Source: Pseudochrobactrum kiredjianiae
Lineage (GTDB): Bacteria; Pseudomonadota; Alphaproteobacteria; Rhizobiales; Rhizobiaceae
Length of the DNA: 64,000 bases
Assembly (NCBI RefSeq): GCF_030362795.1
Contig: NZ_JAUCBM010000001.1
Coordinates: forward strand, 806,001-870,000
Direction: 5' to 3'
Shown: positions 9,741-19,178 of the stretch, in pieces
Position numbering within the stretch: the stretch's first letter is position 1
How the letters are laid out: each line of letters starts with the position of its first letter
The notes under the pieces: model-generated
What the model was told of the DNA's origin: nothing
Databases searched by the model: none
Seen by the model: only the letters and a program-made list of their open reading frames with translations
Position numbers and translations under genes: made by a program

Positions 9741-10991
9741 ATGCCCAAGTTTTCTGATCCGCAACGCCTTCAAATTCTGATTGACGGGCTGAACCAGTTC
9801 AACGCTACTCCTGATAAAGGTACAACCCGACTGACCTATAGTCCGGAGTTCCGTCAGGCTAGCGATTATCTGCGTGTGCAGATGGAGGCGGCAGGGCTGA
9901 CTGTGCGTGAAGATACGGTCGGCAATCTTATCGGGCGTCTGGAAGGGCGTACCCCTGATTTAGCGCCCGTTCTGATCGGTTCACATTTTGACTCGGTGCC
10001 AAATGGTGGCAAATTTGACGGTCAGGCAGGTGTGATCGCAGGGCTTGAAATTGCCTTTCAGCTACAGGAGCGCGGCCTTGCGCCGGAACGCCCGATTGAG
10101 TTTATCGCGATGATTGAAGAAGAGGGAACGCGTTTCGGCGGCGGCCTGCTGGCTTCACGTATTATGACCGGCAAAGTGGATATGGCTGAGTTGCTGGATT
10201 ATGCAGATGATGCAGGCGTGCTGTTTCGCGAGGCGATGCAGAGCTATGGTCTTGACCCTTCCAAAGCGCATGAAGCCGTGCGCGAGGCGGGTTCGGTTCA
10301 CGCGTTTCTGGAGCTGCATATTGAGCAGGGACCGGTGCTGGAGACGAGCGGCGATGATGTGGCTATTGTCGACCGCATTGTTGGTCTCGGACAGCTGAAG
10401 GCAATATTTCGCGGGCAGGCGGGACATGCAGGCACGACGCCGATGAATGCGCGTCGGGATGCTCTGGTCGGTGCCGTGACGGCGCTGGCGCAATTGCCGG
10501 ATTTAGCGCGGACAATTGGTGAGGATGCTGTTTTGACTGTGGGTAAAATGGAAGTTCATCCGGGTGGTGCGAATGTCATACCTGATCGTGTGGTCTTTAC
10601 CGCAGATATCCGTGCGCCAAAAGAGAATGTGGTACGTGCACTGCTGGATCAGGCGCGTGATATTATTGAACGCGCAGGCGGTAATGATTTGTCGGTTGAT
10701 GTGGAGCAGCAAATCTACATCTCGCCGGTGCCGCTCTGTGCGCAAATGCATCAACGCTTACAGTCTCATGCCAATGCACTTGGCCTGAAAAGCCGGACGA
10801 TGGTCAGTGGCGCAGGGCATGATGCAATGGTGATGGCCGATTTCGCACGAACCGGTCTCGTTTTTGTGCCGAGCCGCAATGGTATTTCCCATGCACCGGA
10901 AGAATGGACGGATTACGATCAGATGGCCAAGGGCGTTGATGTGCTGTTTCTGATGCTTTGTGAGCTCACAGGTATAGAACTCGCTACTTGA
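9741..10991 (+). CDS. M20-family N-carbamoyl-amino acid hydrolase / allantoate amidohydrolase
   Basis: A 416-residue cytoplasmic hydrolase of the hydantoinase/carbamoylase branch of family M20. The metal-binding set is visible: His82 in GSHFDSV, Asp93 in GGKFDG, the Glu-Glu pair near 127-128 in IEEEGTRFGGG, and His193 in LELHIEQGPVLE. C-terminal H in SGAGHDAMVM completes it. Such enzymes release ammonia, CO2 and an amino acid from carbamoylated or ureido substrates. It is divergent from the GntR-family gene and likely shares its operators. A perfect stem follows 37 bases downstream. The exact substrate (L-carbamoyl amino acid, ureidopropionate or allantoate) cannot be decided from sequence alone. 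Confidence 0.88.
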   Translation: MPKFSDPQRLQILIDGLNQFNATPDKGTTRLTYSPEFRQASDYLRVQMEAAGLTVREDTVGNLIGRLEGRTPDLAPVLIGSHFDSVPNGGKFDGQAGVIAGLEIAFQLQERGLAPERPIEFIAMIEEEGTRFGGGLLASRIMTGKVDMAELLDYADDAGVLFREAMQSYGLDPSKAHEAVREAGSVHAFLELHIEQGPVLETSGDDVAIVDRIVGLGQLKAIFRGQAGHAGTTPMNARRDALVGAVTALAQLPDLARTIGEDAVLTVGKMEVHPGGANVIPDRVVFTADIRAPKENVVRALLDQARDIIERAGGNDLSVDVEQQIYISPVPLCAQMHQRLQSHANALGLKSRTMVSGAGHDAMVMADFARTGLVFVPSRNGISHAPEEWTDYDQMAKGVDVLFLMLCELTGIELAT

Positions 10992-11027
10992 GTTATTTTT
11001 AGTTCATATTTGTAGATGCTTTAATCA

Positions 11028-11063
11028 CAAAGGCTTGCAGTCAGATCTGGCTGCAAGCCTTTG
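11028..11063 (+). terminator. Hairpin terminator after the carbamoylase gene
   Basis: CAAAGGCTTGCAG (11028-11040) pairs perfectly with CTGCAAGCCTTTG (11051-11063) over a 10-base loop. A T-rich but interrupted tail follows, so termination is likely but not certain. Confidence 0.65.
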
Positions 11064-11171
11064 TCGTTTGTGTTTTGCAATGCTCAAACTATTGAAAATA
11101 ATTGTATTAAAGCGAAAATTTGTAAAATAATTTTAAGTATGAAACTTTATGCTTGAAATTATTTTTGAAAG

Positions 11172-11204
11172 TGACACCATGAGATCAGATTTTTTTTGGT
11201 GTCA
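11172..11204. promoter_or_regulatory. TGACACCA/TGGTGTCA inverted repeat upstream of the MarR gene
   Basis: TGACACCA (11172-11179) and TGGTGTCA (11197-11204) form an 8-bp inverted repeat with 17 bases between the arms. Further TGACAC half-sites occur at 11229-11234 and at 11835-11840, between marR and the first catabolic gene. This repeated half-site is a candidate operator for the MarR-family protein. Confidence 0.4.
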
Positions 11205-11278
11205 GGATTCCCGTTGGTTTTGGTTCCCTGACACGTGATGCAAGAGGCGATCCGGATCGCGGATCGCAACGAGGTCAG

Positions 11279-11791
11279 ATGATGAAAAAAGCAGAAGGGC
11301 AGTTAGCGGAGCAAAGTCCGGTAGCGGAGACTGTGCCGTCTAAACAGAGCCTGCGCGCATGGCTTAAATTGCTGAAATCAACAAAGCATGTTGAAGCCGT
11401 GATCCGTGAAAAACTGCGTACGGAGTTTGATACGACCCTGCCACGCTTTGACGTCATGGCTGCGCTTTATCGTTTTGAGAGCGGGCTGAAAATGACAGAA
11501 TTGTCTGCCGCCCTGCGTGTTTCCAATGGCAATGTTACCGGCATTATCGAGCGTTTGGTCAGTGATGGTCTGGTGCTGCGTGTACCTGTGGAAAATGACA
11601 AGCGTGCAATGCTGGTTTGCCTCACCAAAAAAGGCCGCGAAGAGTTCGCTAATCTGGCCGCAGCGCATGAGCGCTGGATCAGCGAGATTTTCAGTGTTTT
11701 GTCGCCGCAACAATCAACCGAGCTGGTCACAGTGATTGATACGATTGAGCATGCTCTGGCGCTGCAAAACGATCATGATCATCTGCCTTAA
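11279..11791 (+). CDS. MarR-family transcriptional regulator of the aminobenzoate cluster
   Basis: A 170-residue protein with the MarR winged helix: a helix-turn-helix around MTELSAALRVSNGNVTGIIERL and a wing containing DKRAMLVCLTKKG. MarR proteins in aromatic-CoA clusters usually repress the operon until a CoA-thioester intermediate binds. The gene precedes the ligase gene by 119 bases in the same direction. ATG codons at 11279 and 11282 are both possible; GAGG at 11271 gives better spacing to the second. Confidence 0.85.
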   Translation: MMKKAEGQLAEQSPVAETVPSKQSLRAWLKLLKSTKHVEAVIREKLRTEFDTTLPRFDVMAALYRFESGLKMTELSAALRVSNGNVTGIIERLVSDGLVLRVPVENDKRAMLVCLTKKGREEFANLAAAHERWISEIFSVLSPQQSTELVTVIDTIEHALALQNDHDHLP

Positions 11792-11910
11792 AACAGGTAG
11801 AACACCCGCTCCAGTGCCAATATCAGGATATGCATGACACGATAACAATTTGAAGTTTCTGACATTTTTAAAAATAACGATGCGGGCATAAGCTTGCCGG
11901 GGAACAAAAA

Positions 11911-13530
11911 ATGCTTGGACCAACAGCACATACGGACCATTTTACGCGCAATAATTTGCCGCCGGAAGACCTCTGGCCGGAACTCCCATTAGGCTCTATT
12001 ACCTATCCGCAACTACTCAATGCCGGATATGAACTTTGTGATGCCATGGTGGAAAAGGGCTTCGGAGATAATACGGCGCTGATCGGCAACGGGCGACGCC
12101 GGACTTACAAAGAACTGGCCGATTGGAGCAATCGTATCGCTCATGTGTTGGTCGAGGATTATGGTTTGCAACCCGGCAACCGCGTTCTCATCCGTTCGGC
12201 GAACAATCCGGCAATGGTTGCCTGTTGGCTGGCGGCAACAAAGGCCGGTGCTGTGGTCGTCAATTCGATGCCGATGCTGCGGGCCTATGAGTTGGGGCAA
12301 ATCGTCAATAAAGCTGAGATTTCCATTGCCCTTTGCGATACGCGCCTGATGGAAGATATGCAGCTTTGTGCGGCAGAGAGTGCTTATCTTAAAACTGTGG
12401 TCGGTTTTGATGGCAGCGCCAATCATGATGCGGAACTTGACCGGCTGGCATTGAATAAGCCGGTGCGTTTTGATTGTGTGAAAACCGGCCGTGATGATGT
12501 GGCATTGCTTGGTTTTACCTCCGGCACAACCGGCGAGCCAAAAGCCACAATGCATTTTCACCGTGATTTGCTGCTGATTGCCGATACTTATGCCAAAGAA
12601 GTATTGAATGTGCAGCCGGACGATATTTTTGTCGGCTCGCCACCTTTGGCCTTTACTTTCGGCCTTGGCGGTCTGGCGATATTTCCTCTGCGTTTTGGTG
12701 CTGCCGCGGCATTGCTGGAACAGGCAACGCCACCGAAAATGGTGGAGCTGATTGAAACATATAAAGCAACAATCAGCTTTACCGCGCCGACCGCCTATCG
12801 TGTGATGTTGCAGGCGATGAGTGAGGGCGCGGACTTGTCATCATTACGCATTGCGGTTTCTGCCGGTGAGACCTTACCGGCACCGGTTTATAATGCATGG
12901 ATGGAGACGACCGGAAAGCCGATGCTTGACGGGATTGGTGCGACAGAGATGCTGCATATTTTTATCAGCAATCGTCTTGGGGATTCCGCTCCGGGACAAA
13001 CCGGCAAGCCGGTGACCGGCTATGAAGCTAAAATCGTTGACGAGACTATGCAGGAAGTGCCGCGCGGTCAGATCGGGCGGCTGGCAGTGCGCGGCCCTAC
13101 AGGCTGCCGCTATATGGCTGATGAGCGCCAGAAGGTCTATGTCCGTGATGGCTGGAACCTGACCGGTGATAGTTTCATTCAGGATGAAGACGGCTATTTC
13201 CATTTTGCGGCACGCGCTGATGATATGATTATTTCATCCGGCTATAATATTGCAGGGCCTGAGGTTGAGGCGGCTCTGCTTGTCCACCCCGATGTGCGTG
13301 AATGTGCGGTTATCGGTGTGGCGGACGCAGAACGCGGCCAGATTGTCGAAGCGCATGTCATCTTACGGGATGGTGTTGAGCCATCGGCAGAGATGGCTAA
13401 AGCCCTGCAAGAACACGTGAAAAGCATTATCGCGCCCTACAAATATCCGCGCTCGGTGCGCTTCATTCAGGATTTGCCGAAAACGGTAACGGGCAAGATT
13501 CAGCGCTTTATGCTGCGGCAGAGTGCCTGA
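11911..13530 (+). CDS. abmG: 2-aminobenzoate-CoA ligase-like AMP-forming acyl-CoA synthetase
   Basis: A 539-residue adenylate-forming ligase that should activate an aromatic acid with ATP and CoA. The P-loop TSGTTGEPK lies at 203-211, the A5-type motif DGIGATEMLH near 346, the D-loop region NLTGDSF near 425, and the C-terminal catalytic lysine is Lys529 in TVTGKIQR. Overall form resembles benzoate/2-aminobenzoate-CoA ligases. The next gene is a 2-aminobenzoyl-CoA monooxygenase/reductase, which makes anthranilate the best substrate guess. Start at 11911 has GGGGAA upstream. Alternative: a benzoate or other substituted benzoate ligase. Confidence 0.8.
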   Translation: MLGPTAHTDHFTRNNLPPEDLWPELPLGSITYPQLLNAGYELCDAMVEKGFGDNTALIGNGRRRTYKELADWSNRIAHVLVEDYGLQPGNRVLIRSANNPAMVACWLAATKAGAVVVNSMPMLRAYELGQIVNKAEISIALCDTRLMEDMQLCAAESAYLKTVVGFDGSANHDAELDRLALNKPVRFDCVKTGRDDVALLGFTSGTTGEPKATMHFHRDLLLIADTYAKEVLNVQPDDIFVGSPPLAFTFGLGGLAIFPLRFGAAAALLEQATPPKMVELIETYKATISFTAPTAYRVMLQAMSEGADLSSLRIAVSAGETLPAPVYNAWMETTGKPMLDGIGATEMLHIFISNRLGDSAPGQTGKPVTGYEAKIVDETMQEVPRGQIGRLAVRGPTGCRYMADERQKVYVRDGWNLTGDSFIQDEDGYFHFAARADDMIISSGYNIAGPEVEAALLVHPDVRECAVIGVADAERGQIVEAHVILRDGVEPSAEMAKALQEHVKSIIAPYKYPRSVRFIQDLPKTVTGKIQRFMLRQSA

Positions 13531-13588
13531 AGGAAATGACCATGATTGATGCCGTTACAGTTCGGTCAGACAAAGGGAGATACTAAAG

Positions 13589-15910
13589 ATGCGTATCGTT
13601 TGTATTGGTGGTGGTCCGGCCGGACTTTACTTCGCTCTGCTGATGAAAAAGAACCATCCGGAACATCACATCCGTGTTGTGGAACGCAACAAGCCTTATG
13701 ATACTTTCGGTTGGGGCGTCGTATTCTCAGACGCAACCATGGATTCCATGAAGATATGGGATGAAACAAGCGCCGCACAAATTCAGGATGCTTTCAATCA
13801 TTGGGACGATATCGAGGTGCTGTTTAAAGGCACACGCCAACGTACCAGTGGTCATGGTTTTGTCGGCATCGGCCGCAAAAAGCTTTTGAATATTCTGCAA
13901 AAACGCTGCGAAGAGCTGGGCGTTGAACTGGTTTTTGAAACCGATGTCGATGCCGATACACAATATCCGGATGCAGATTTGATTATCGCTTCGGATGGTC
14001 TGAATTCCAAAATCCGTAATCATTATGCTGATATTTTTGAGCCGGATATGGTGGTGCGGCCAAACCGTTATATCTGGCTTGGCACGGATAAATTATTTGA
14101 TGCTTTCACCTTTGATTTTCGCAAGACGGATCATGGCTGGTTTCAGGCGCATATTTATAAATTCGATGACAAAACATCGACATTCATCATTGAAACGACG
14201 GAAGAGGCTTACCAGAAACACGGTCTGGGCGGCATGTCCCAGCAGCAGTCGATAGATTTCTGTCAGGATCTGTTCTCGGAAGTACTGGAAGGCGCGCCGC
14301 TGATGACCAATGCACGGCATCTGCGCGGTTCGGCATGGCTGAACTTCAACCGTCTGATTTGCGGAAAATGGAGCCATTATAACGGCAATTCCCATCTGGT
14401 ACTGATGGGCGATGCGGCGCATACGGCGCATTTTGCAATCGGTTCCGGTACCAAACTGGCGATTGACGATGCAATTGAATTGACCCGTCAGTTCCAGCTG
14501 CATGGCCATGATAAGAGCAATATTCCGGCAGCACTGGAAACTTACGAAGAAATTCGTCGTGTGGATGTCGCACGCATTCAGAATGCTGCGCGCAATGCTA
14601 TGGAATGGTTTGAAGTAGTCGGGCATCGTTATGCCGATACGCTGGAACCGGAACAATTTATGTATTCCATGCTGACCCGCTCGCAGCGTATCAGCCATGA
14701 AAACCTGCGCCTGCGCGATAAGACCTGGCTGGAAGGTTATGAAAAGTGGTTTGCGGAAAAATCCGGTCTGCCGGTTAATACCAATACTGGTAGTCGTCAG
14801 ACACCACCGATGTTTACACCTTATCGCCTGCGCGATGTGACCCTGCCAAACCGTATCGTCATGTCACCTATGGCGATGTATTCGGCACAGGATGGTTTAA
14901 TCAATGATTTCCATATGGTGCATTTAGGCGCGCGCGCGCTCGGTGGTGCTGGATTGATTTTTGCGGAAATGACCTGCGTTTCACCCGATGGCCGTATTAC
15001 CCCCAATTGCCTTGGTCTGTGGAATGATGAACAGGCAGCAGGCTGGAAGCGGTTGGTGGATTTTGTGCATCAGAATTCTGATGCTAAAGTTGCGATTCAG
15101 CTTGGCCATGCAGGGCGCAAAGGCGCGACCAAACCGGCATGGGAGGGCATTGACCAGCCGGTGAGTGACGATCAGAGCTGGCCGTTAGTTTCGGCATCTG
15201 CCGCGCCATATTTGGTGAATAGTCAGACACCGAAGGCAGTTGATCGCGCGGATATGGATCGCGTTCTGGCTGATTTTGTCCGCTCTGCTGAACTGGCTGT
15301 GACCACAGGTGCAGACTGGCTGGAATTGCACTGCGCCCATGGCTATCTGCTCTCCAGTTTCCTGTCGCCGTTGACCAATCAGCGTACCGATGAATATGGT
15401 GGCAACCATGAAAATCGTGCCCGTTATCCGCTGGAAGTGTTCCGCGCAATCCGTGCTGTCTGGCCGGAAGGCAAACCGATTTCAGTTCGTCTTTCCTGTC
15501 ATGACTGGGCTGAAGGTGGTAATACGCCGGATGATGCAGCGATTTTTGCGCAAATGTTTAAAGATGCCGGTGCTGATTTGATCGACTGTTCTTCCGGTCA
15601 GGTTGTGAAGCATGAGAAGCCGGTTTATGGCCGCCTGTTCCAGACCCCGTTCTCGGACAAAATCCGCAATGAAGTGAATATTCCAACCATTGCTGTTGGT
15701 GCGATTTCGGAAGCCGATCATGCCAATTCGATCATTTCGGCAGGACGTGCGGATTTGTGCGCGGTCGCCCGCCCGCATCTGGCAGATGCGGCCTGGGTAT
15801 TGCATGAGGCTGCCAAAATCGGCCTGACCAATGTGGCTTGGCCGAAGCAATATTACTCCGGAAAAACACAATATGAGACGAATTTAAGCCGTGCGGCGCA
15901 GGCTAAGTGA
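13589..15910 (+). CDS. abmA: Two-domain 2-aminobenzoyl-CoA (anthraniloyl-CoA) monooxygenase/reductase
   Basis: A 773-residue fusion. Residues 1-390 are a group-A FAD monooxygenase: GGGPAG at 7-12 and the second FAD motif GDAAHTAHF near 273. Residues about 409-773 are an old yellow enzyme-type FMN reductase (FTPYRLRDVTLPNRIVMSPM, then AIQLGHAGRKG and HCAHGYLLSSFLSP). This exact pairing is known from 2-aminobenzoyl-CoA monooxygenase/reductase of Azoarcus evansii, which hydroxylates and then reduces the ring of the CoA ester so that it can enter beta-oxidation without ring-cleaving dioxygenase. Salicylyl-CoA 5-hydroxylase is related to the N-terminal domain only. The gene follows the ligase by 58 bases. 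Confidence 0.88.
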   Translation: MRIVCIGGGPAGLYFALLMKKNHPEHHIRVVERNKPYDTFGWGVVFSDATMDSMKIWDETSAAQIQDAFNHWDDIEVLFKGTRQRTSGHGFVGIGRKKLLNILQKRCEELGVELVFETDVDADTQYPDADLIIASDGLNSKIRNHYADIFEPDMVVRPNRYIWLGTDKLFDAFTFDFRKTDHGWFQAHIYKFDDKTSTFIIETTEEAYQKHGLGGMSQQQSIDFCQDLFSEVLEGAPLMTNARHLRGSAWLNFNRLICGKWSHYNGNSHLVLMGDAAHTAHFAIGSGTKLAIDDAIELTRQFQLHGHDKSNIPAALETYEEIRRVDVARIQNAARNAMEWFEVVGHRYADTLEPEQFMYSMLTRSQRISHENLRLRDKTWLEGYEKWFAEKSGLPVNTNTGSRQTPPMFTPYRLRDVTLPNRIVMSPMAMYSAQDGLINDFHMVHLGARALGGAGLIFAEMTCVSPDGRITPNCLGLWNDEQAAGWKRLVDFVHQNSDAKVAIQLGHAGRKGATKPAWEGIDQPVSDDQSWPLVSASAAPYLVNSQTPKAVDRADMDRVLADFVRSAELAVTTGADWLELHCAHGYLLSSFLSPLTNQRTDEYGGNHENRARYPLEVFRAIRAVWPEGKPISVRLSCHDWAEGGNTPDDAAIFAQMFKDAGADLIDCSSGQVVKHEKPVYGRLFQTPFSDKIRNEVNIPTIAVGAISEADHANSIISAGRADLCAVARPHLADAAWVLHEAAKIGLTNVAWPKQYYSGKTQYETNLSRAAQAK

Positions 15911-15923
15911 AGTGAGACAATTC

Positions 15924-16724
15924 ATGAATGATATGCAGTTTACGGACAAACATATCCTGATTACCGGTGCTGGCAGTGGCATCGGAGCGGCTATTGCCCG
16001 TGAATTTGTTGCCAAAGGTGGTAATGTTACGCTGGCAGGCAGACGGCATGAGCCTTTGACGGTCTTGGCAGCAGAACTTGATCAGGCAGCAGGGCGCAAA
16101 GCCTGCCATGTTGCCGGTGGTTTTGATGTGACGGACGCGCAGGCAATTCGCATCGGTTTGCAAGCGGCGCAAGCCAATTTCGGTGCGGTTTCAATTCTGG
16201 TCAATAATGCCGGTGAAGCGCCTTCCGCTCCGTTTGAAAAGACCACCGAGGACATGTGGGCGCGGGTGATCTCCGTTGATCTGACCGGTGTTTTTCAGGT
16301 CACACAGGCGGTTTTATCGGACGTTAAAGCCGCTGGCGGTCATGGCCGGATTATCAATATTGCTTCAACTGCCGGGCTGACAGGCTATGCCTATGTGTCT
16401 GCCTATTGTGCCGCGAAACATGGTGTTGTCGGGCTGACCCGCGCTTTGGCACTGGAACTGGCGACCAAGGGCGTGACGGTCAATGCCGTTTGCCCCGGAT
16501 TTACAGATACGCCGATTATCCGCGATGCCATTGCGCAGATCATGGAGAAAACCGGACGCAGTGAGGAAGAGGCGCTGGCGCATTTCGTGCAGAGCAACCC
16601 GCAGAAGCGGCTGATCCGGCCTGAGGAAGTGGCACATACAGTATTATGGCTGGCATCATCGGATGCCGCCTCCATCAATGGACAGGCAATTGCGGTTGCC
16701 GGTGGCGAGGTATTGGCAGGATGA
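15924..16724 (+). CDS. Short-chain dehydrogenase/reductase of the aminobenzoate operon
   Basis: A 266-residue classical SDR. The cofactor motif TGAGSGIG is at 14-21, the NNAG motif follows near residue 95, and the catalytic pair is Tyr161 and Lys165 in YCAAK. The C-terminal part resembles 3-hydroxyacyl-CoA or 3-hydroxybutyrate dehydrogenases. It probably oxidises or reduces a ring-derived hydroxyacyl-CoA intermediate. The ATG at 15924 is chosen because AGTGAGA lies upstream; the open frame starts earlier but overlaps the monooxygenase gene. Its stop overlaps the next start (ATGA). Confidence 0.85.
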   Translation: MNDMQFTDKHILITGAGSGIGAAIAREFVAKGGNVTLAGRRHEPLTVLAAELDQAAGRKACHVAGGFDVTDAQAIRIGLQAAQANFGAVSILVNNAGEAPSAPFEKTTEDMWARVISVDLTGVFQVTQAVLSDVKAAGGHGRIINIASTAGLTGYAYVSAYCAAKHGVVGLTRALALELATKGVTVNAVCPGFTDTPIIRDAIAQIMEKTGRSEEEALAHFVQSNPQKRLIRPEEVAHTVLWLASSDAASINGQAIAVAGGEVLAG

Positions 16725-17572
16725 GTGAACAGAGCATCAGCATGAACAGTCATTTGAAAGCGTTCAAAACCTATCAGGCGCAGCATTTTCTCTGGGAAGT
16801 GAGCGAAAACGGACGGGTGGCAACACTGACACTGAACCGCCCTGACCGTAAAAATCCGCTGACTTTTGAAAGCTATGCCGAGCTGCGCGATTTGTTTCAA
16901 AATCTGACCTATGCTTCAGATATCCGGACAGTCGTGCTGATAGGTGCGGGCGGTAACTTCTCTTCCGGCGGTGATGTATTCGAAATTATTGAACCGCTGA
17001 CCCAAATGCCGATGCCGGAATTGCTGGCTTTTACGCGTATGACCGGTGATGTGATTAAAGCCATGCGCAAATGTCCGCAGCCGATTATTGCGGCTGTTGA
17101 CGGTATTTGCGCCGGAGCAGGCGCAATTCTGGCGATGGCATCGGATTTGCGCCTTGCAACACCGGAAGCCAAAACCGCTTTCTTGTTTACCCGTGTCGGT
17201 CTTGCCGGTGCGGATATGGGAGCCTGCGGTATTCTGCCACGAATTATCGGGCAGGGGCGTGCCGCAGAACTGCTCTATACTGGCCGGTTTATGAGTGCTG
17301 AAGAGGGCAAAGACTGGGGCTTTTACAATCATCTGCATGCGCAGGAAAATCTCCTTGGTGAGGCGCAGAAACTTGCCGGAACGCTCGCTGATGGCCCGTA
17401 TTTTGCTCATGGGATTACCAAGACCATGATGCGTCAGGAATGGGCGATGGGCATTGAGGAAATGATTGAATCTGAAGCGCAGGCACAGGCGATTTGCATG
17501 GCAACGCAGGATTTCCGCCGTGCTTTTGAAGCTTTTGCAGCCAAACGCCGTCCAGAATTTGAGGGGAACTGA
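16721..17572 (+). CDS. Enoyl-CoA hydratase/isomerase family protein
   Basis: A 283-residue crotonase-fold protein. The two oxyanion-hole segments are visible: [15 protein letters not shown] near residue 70 and [16 protein letters not shown] near residue 127. Crotonases hydrate, isomerise or cleave CoA thioesters; in this operon it probably acts on the non-aromatic product of the monooxygenase/reductase. It begins by an ATGA overlap with the SDR gene and ends one base before the acyl-CoA dehydrogenase start, so translation is coupled on both sides. Confidence 0.87.
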   Translation: MSEQSISMNSHLKAFKTYQAQHFLWEVSENGRVATLTLNRPDRKNPLTFESYAELRDLFQNLTYASDIRTVVLIGAGGNFSSGGDVFEIIEPLTQMPMPELLAFTRMTGDVIKAMRKCPQPIIAAVDGICAGAGAILAMASDLRLATPEAKTAFLFTRVGLAGADMGACGILPRIIGQGRAAELLYTGRFMSAEEGKDWGFYNHLHAQENLLGEAQKLAGTLADGPYFAHGITKTMMRQEWAMGIEEMIESEAQAQAICMATQDFRRAFEAFAAKRRPEFEGN

Positions 17573-17573
17573 T

Positions 17574-18752
17574 ATGACAGCCAGCCTTTGCCGTTCAGCC
17601 CCCGTATTGGAGCATCTGGAACTGCCGTTTTTTGAGCCGCAGCAACATGAATTTGTGCAGAAGCTCAACGCATTTGCAGCCTCCGGTGTTTTGCAGACAA
17701 TTGATCACAGCGATACCGATGCTGCTTGCCGTCAGGTGGTGAAGCAGCTCGGGCAAGCCGGATTGCTTACAGCAGTGACCGGCGACAATGGCCGGACAGA
17801 GATTGACTCGCGCTCCGTTTGTCTGGCGCGTGAAACGCTGGCATGGCACGATGGTCTGGCTGATTTTGCCTTTGCTATGCAAGGGCTTGGTACCGGAGCG
17901 ATTGGTCTTGCCGGATCAGATGAGTTGAAGCGGCAGGTGCTGCCAAAGGTGACGTCCGGCGAATGGCTGGCGGCTTTTGCACTGTCAGAAAAAGATGCCG
18001 GTTCCGATGTCGGCGCTATGCAATGCGCGGCGATCCGTGACGGTGATGATTATATCCTCAATGGTGAGAAAACGTGGATTTCCAACGGCGGCATCGCTGA
18101 TGTTTATACGGTGTTTGCCCGCAGCGGTGAGGCGGCAGGCACCCGCGGTATTTCTGCTTTTGTAGTCTATGCCACTGATCCCGGCTTTTCGATTGCCGAG
18201 CGCATTGATGTGATTGCACCGCATCCTTTGGCAACAATCCGTTTTGAAAATTGCCGCATTCCGGCTTCCCGTCGCTTAGGTGCAGGTGGCGAGGGCTTCA
18301 AAATCGCCATGCGCACGCTCGATATTTTTCGTGCATCGGTGGCTGCTGCCGCTCTCGGCTTTGCCCGTAGGGCATTGGATGAGGCTTTGCATCACGCTTG
18401 CAACCGAAAAATGTTTGGCTCGGCATTGAGTGATCTGCAATTAACGCAGGCTATTCTTGGTGAGATGGCAACGGAACTGGATGCCGCAACGCTGCTGACT
18501 TATCGCGCTGCATGGCGCCGCGATGTGCAAAAACTGCCGACAACCATGCAGGCCGCTATGGCGAAAATGACCGCCACAGAATCCGCGCAGATGATCATTG
18601 ATCGCGCTTTGCAGATGTTTGGCGGGCGTGGTGTCAAAACCGGCGAGATTACCGAAAAGCTGTATCGTGAAATCCGCGCTCTGCGGATTTACGAAGGGGC
18701 AACGGAAGTACAAAAGCTCATCATCGCCCGCGAATTGCTGAAATCAATGTAA
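17574..18752 (+). CDS. Acyl-CoA dehydrogenase
   Basis: A 392-residue flavoprotein of the acyl-CoA dehydrogenase family, which forms a 2,3-enoyl-CoA and passes electrons to ETF. Family signature AFALSEKDAGSDVGAM and the TWISNGG loop are present in the middle domain. The C-terminal RIYEGATEVQK contains the expected catalytic base Glu374. Start at 17574 follows GAGGGGAAC and lies immediately after the hydratase stop. The first 30 residues, rich in Leu and Pro, are atypical and may not match homologues. Confidence 0.87.
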   Translation: MTASLCRSAPVLEHLELPFFEPQQHEFVQKLNAFAASGVLQTIDHSDTDAACRQVVKQLGQAGLLTAVTGDNGRTEIDSRSVCLARETLAWHDGLADFAFAMQGLGTGAIGLAGSDELKRQVLPKVTSGEWLAAFALSEKDAGSDVGAMQCAAIRDGDDYILNGEKTWISNGGIADVYTVFARSGEAAGTRGISAFVVYATDPGFSIAERIDVIAPHPLATIRFENCRIPASRRLGAGGEGFKIAMRTLDIFRASVAAAALGFARRALDEALHHACNRKMFGSALSDLQLTQAILGEMATELDAATLLTYRAAWRRDVQKLPTTMQAAMAKMTATESAQMIIDRALQMFGGRGVKTGEITEKLYREIRALRIYEGATEVQKLIIARELLKSM

Positions 18753-18761
18753 GGGCAGATC

Positions 18762-19178
18762 ATGGCATTTCACACGACAAGACCTTTGCGTTTCGGGGAT
18801 TGTGACCCTTCGGGCATCGCTTACTTCCCTTCCTATCTGAATATTCTGATAGGCGTGCTGGAGGACTTCTTTGCCTCGATTGGTGCGGACTGGAAAACAC
18901 TTAACCAGCAAAGGCAGATTGCAACGCCGACCGTTCGCCTTGATCTGACTTTTGTGAAGCCCGGCTTTCATGCAGACCAGCTGGAATTTACGCTCAAAGT
19001 TATGGCTGTCGGCGGCAGTTCAGTGTCGCTTGAGCATGAAATCCACGCCAATGGCGATTTATTATGGTCGGCAAAACATAAAATTGTCGCCACTTCTATG
19101 ACCACTCATAAAGCCTGCGCATGGCCTGACGATATTCGCGCTGCGCTCTCAAATCATCTGGAGACACAGAATGCATAA
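18762..19178 (+). CDS. 4-hydroxybenzoyl-CoA thioesterase-family acyl-CoA thioesterase
   Basis: A 138-residue single hot-dog domain. The N-terminal FGDCDPSGIAYFPSYL matches the active-site segment of 4-hydroxybenzoyl-CoA thioesterases, in which the Asp of the DPSG turn is catalytic (here Asp15). It may release CoA from dead-end aromatic or ring-opened CoA esters. Similar thioesterases occur in described 2-aminobenzoate clusters. It overlaps the next gene by eight bases. Confidence 0.83.
   Translation: MAFHTTRPLRFGDCDPSGIAYFPSYLNILIGVLEDFFASIGADWKTLNQQRQIATPTVRLDLTFVKPGFHADQLEFTLKVMAVGGSSVSLEHEIHANGDLLWSAKHKIVATSMTTHKACAWPDDIRAALSNHLETQNA

Noticed and set aside
11791-11910. Riboswitch before the ligase gene
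   Set aside because: No recognisable aptamer or terminator/antiterminator pair; the half-sites point to a protein operator instead.
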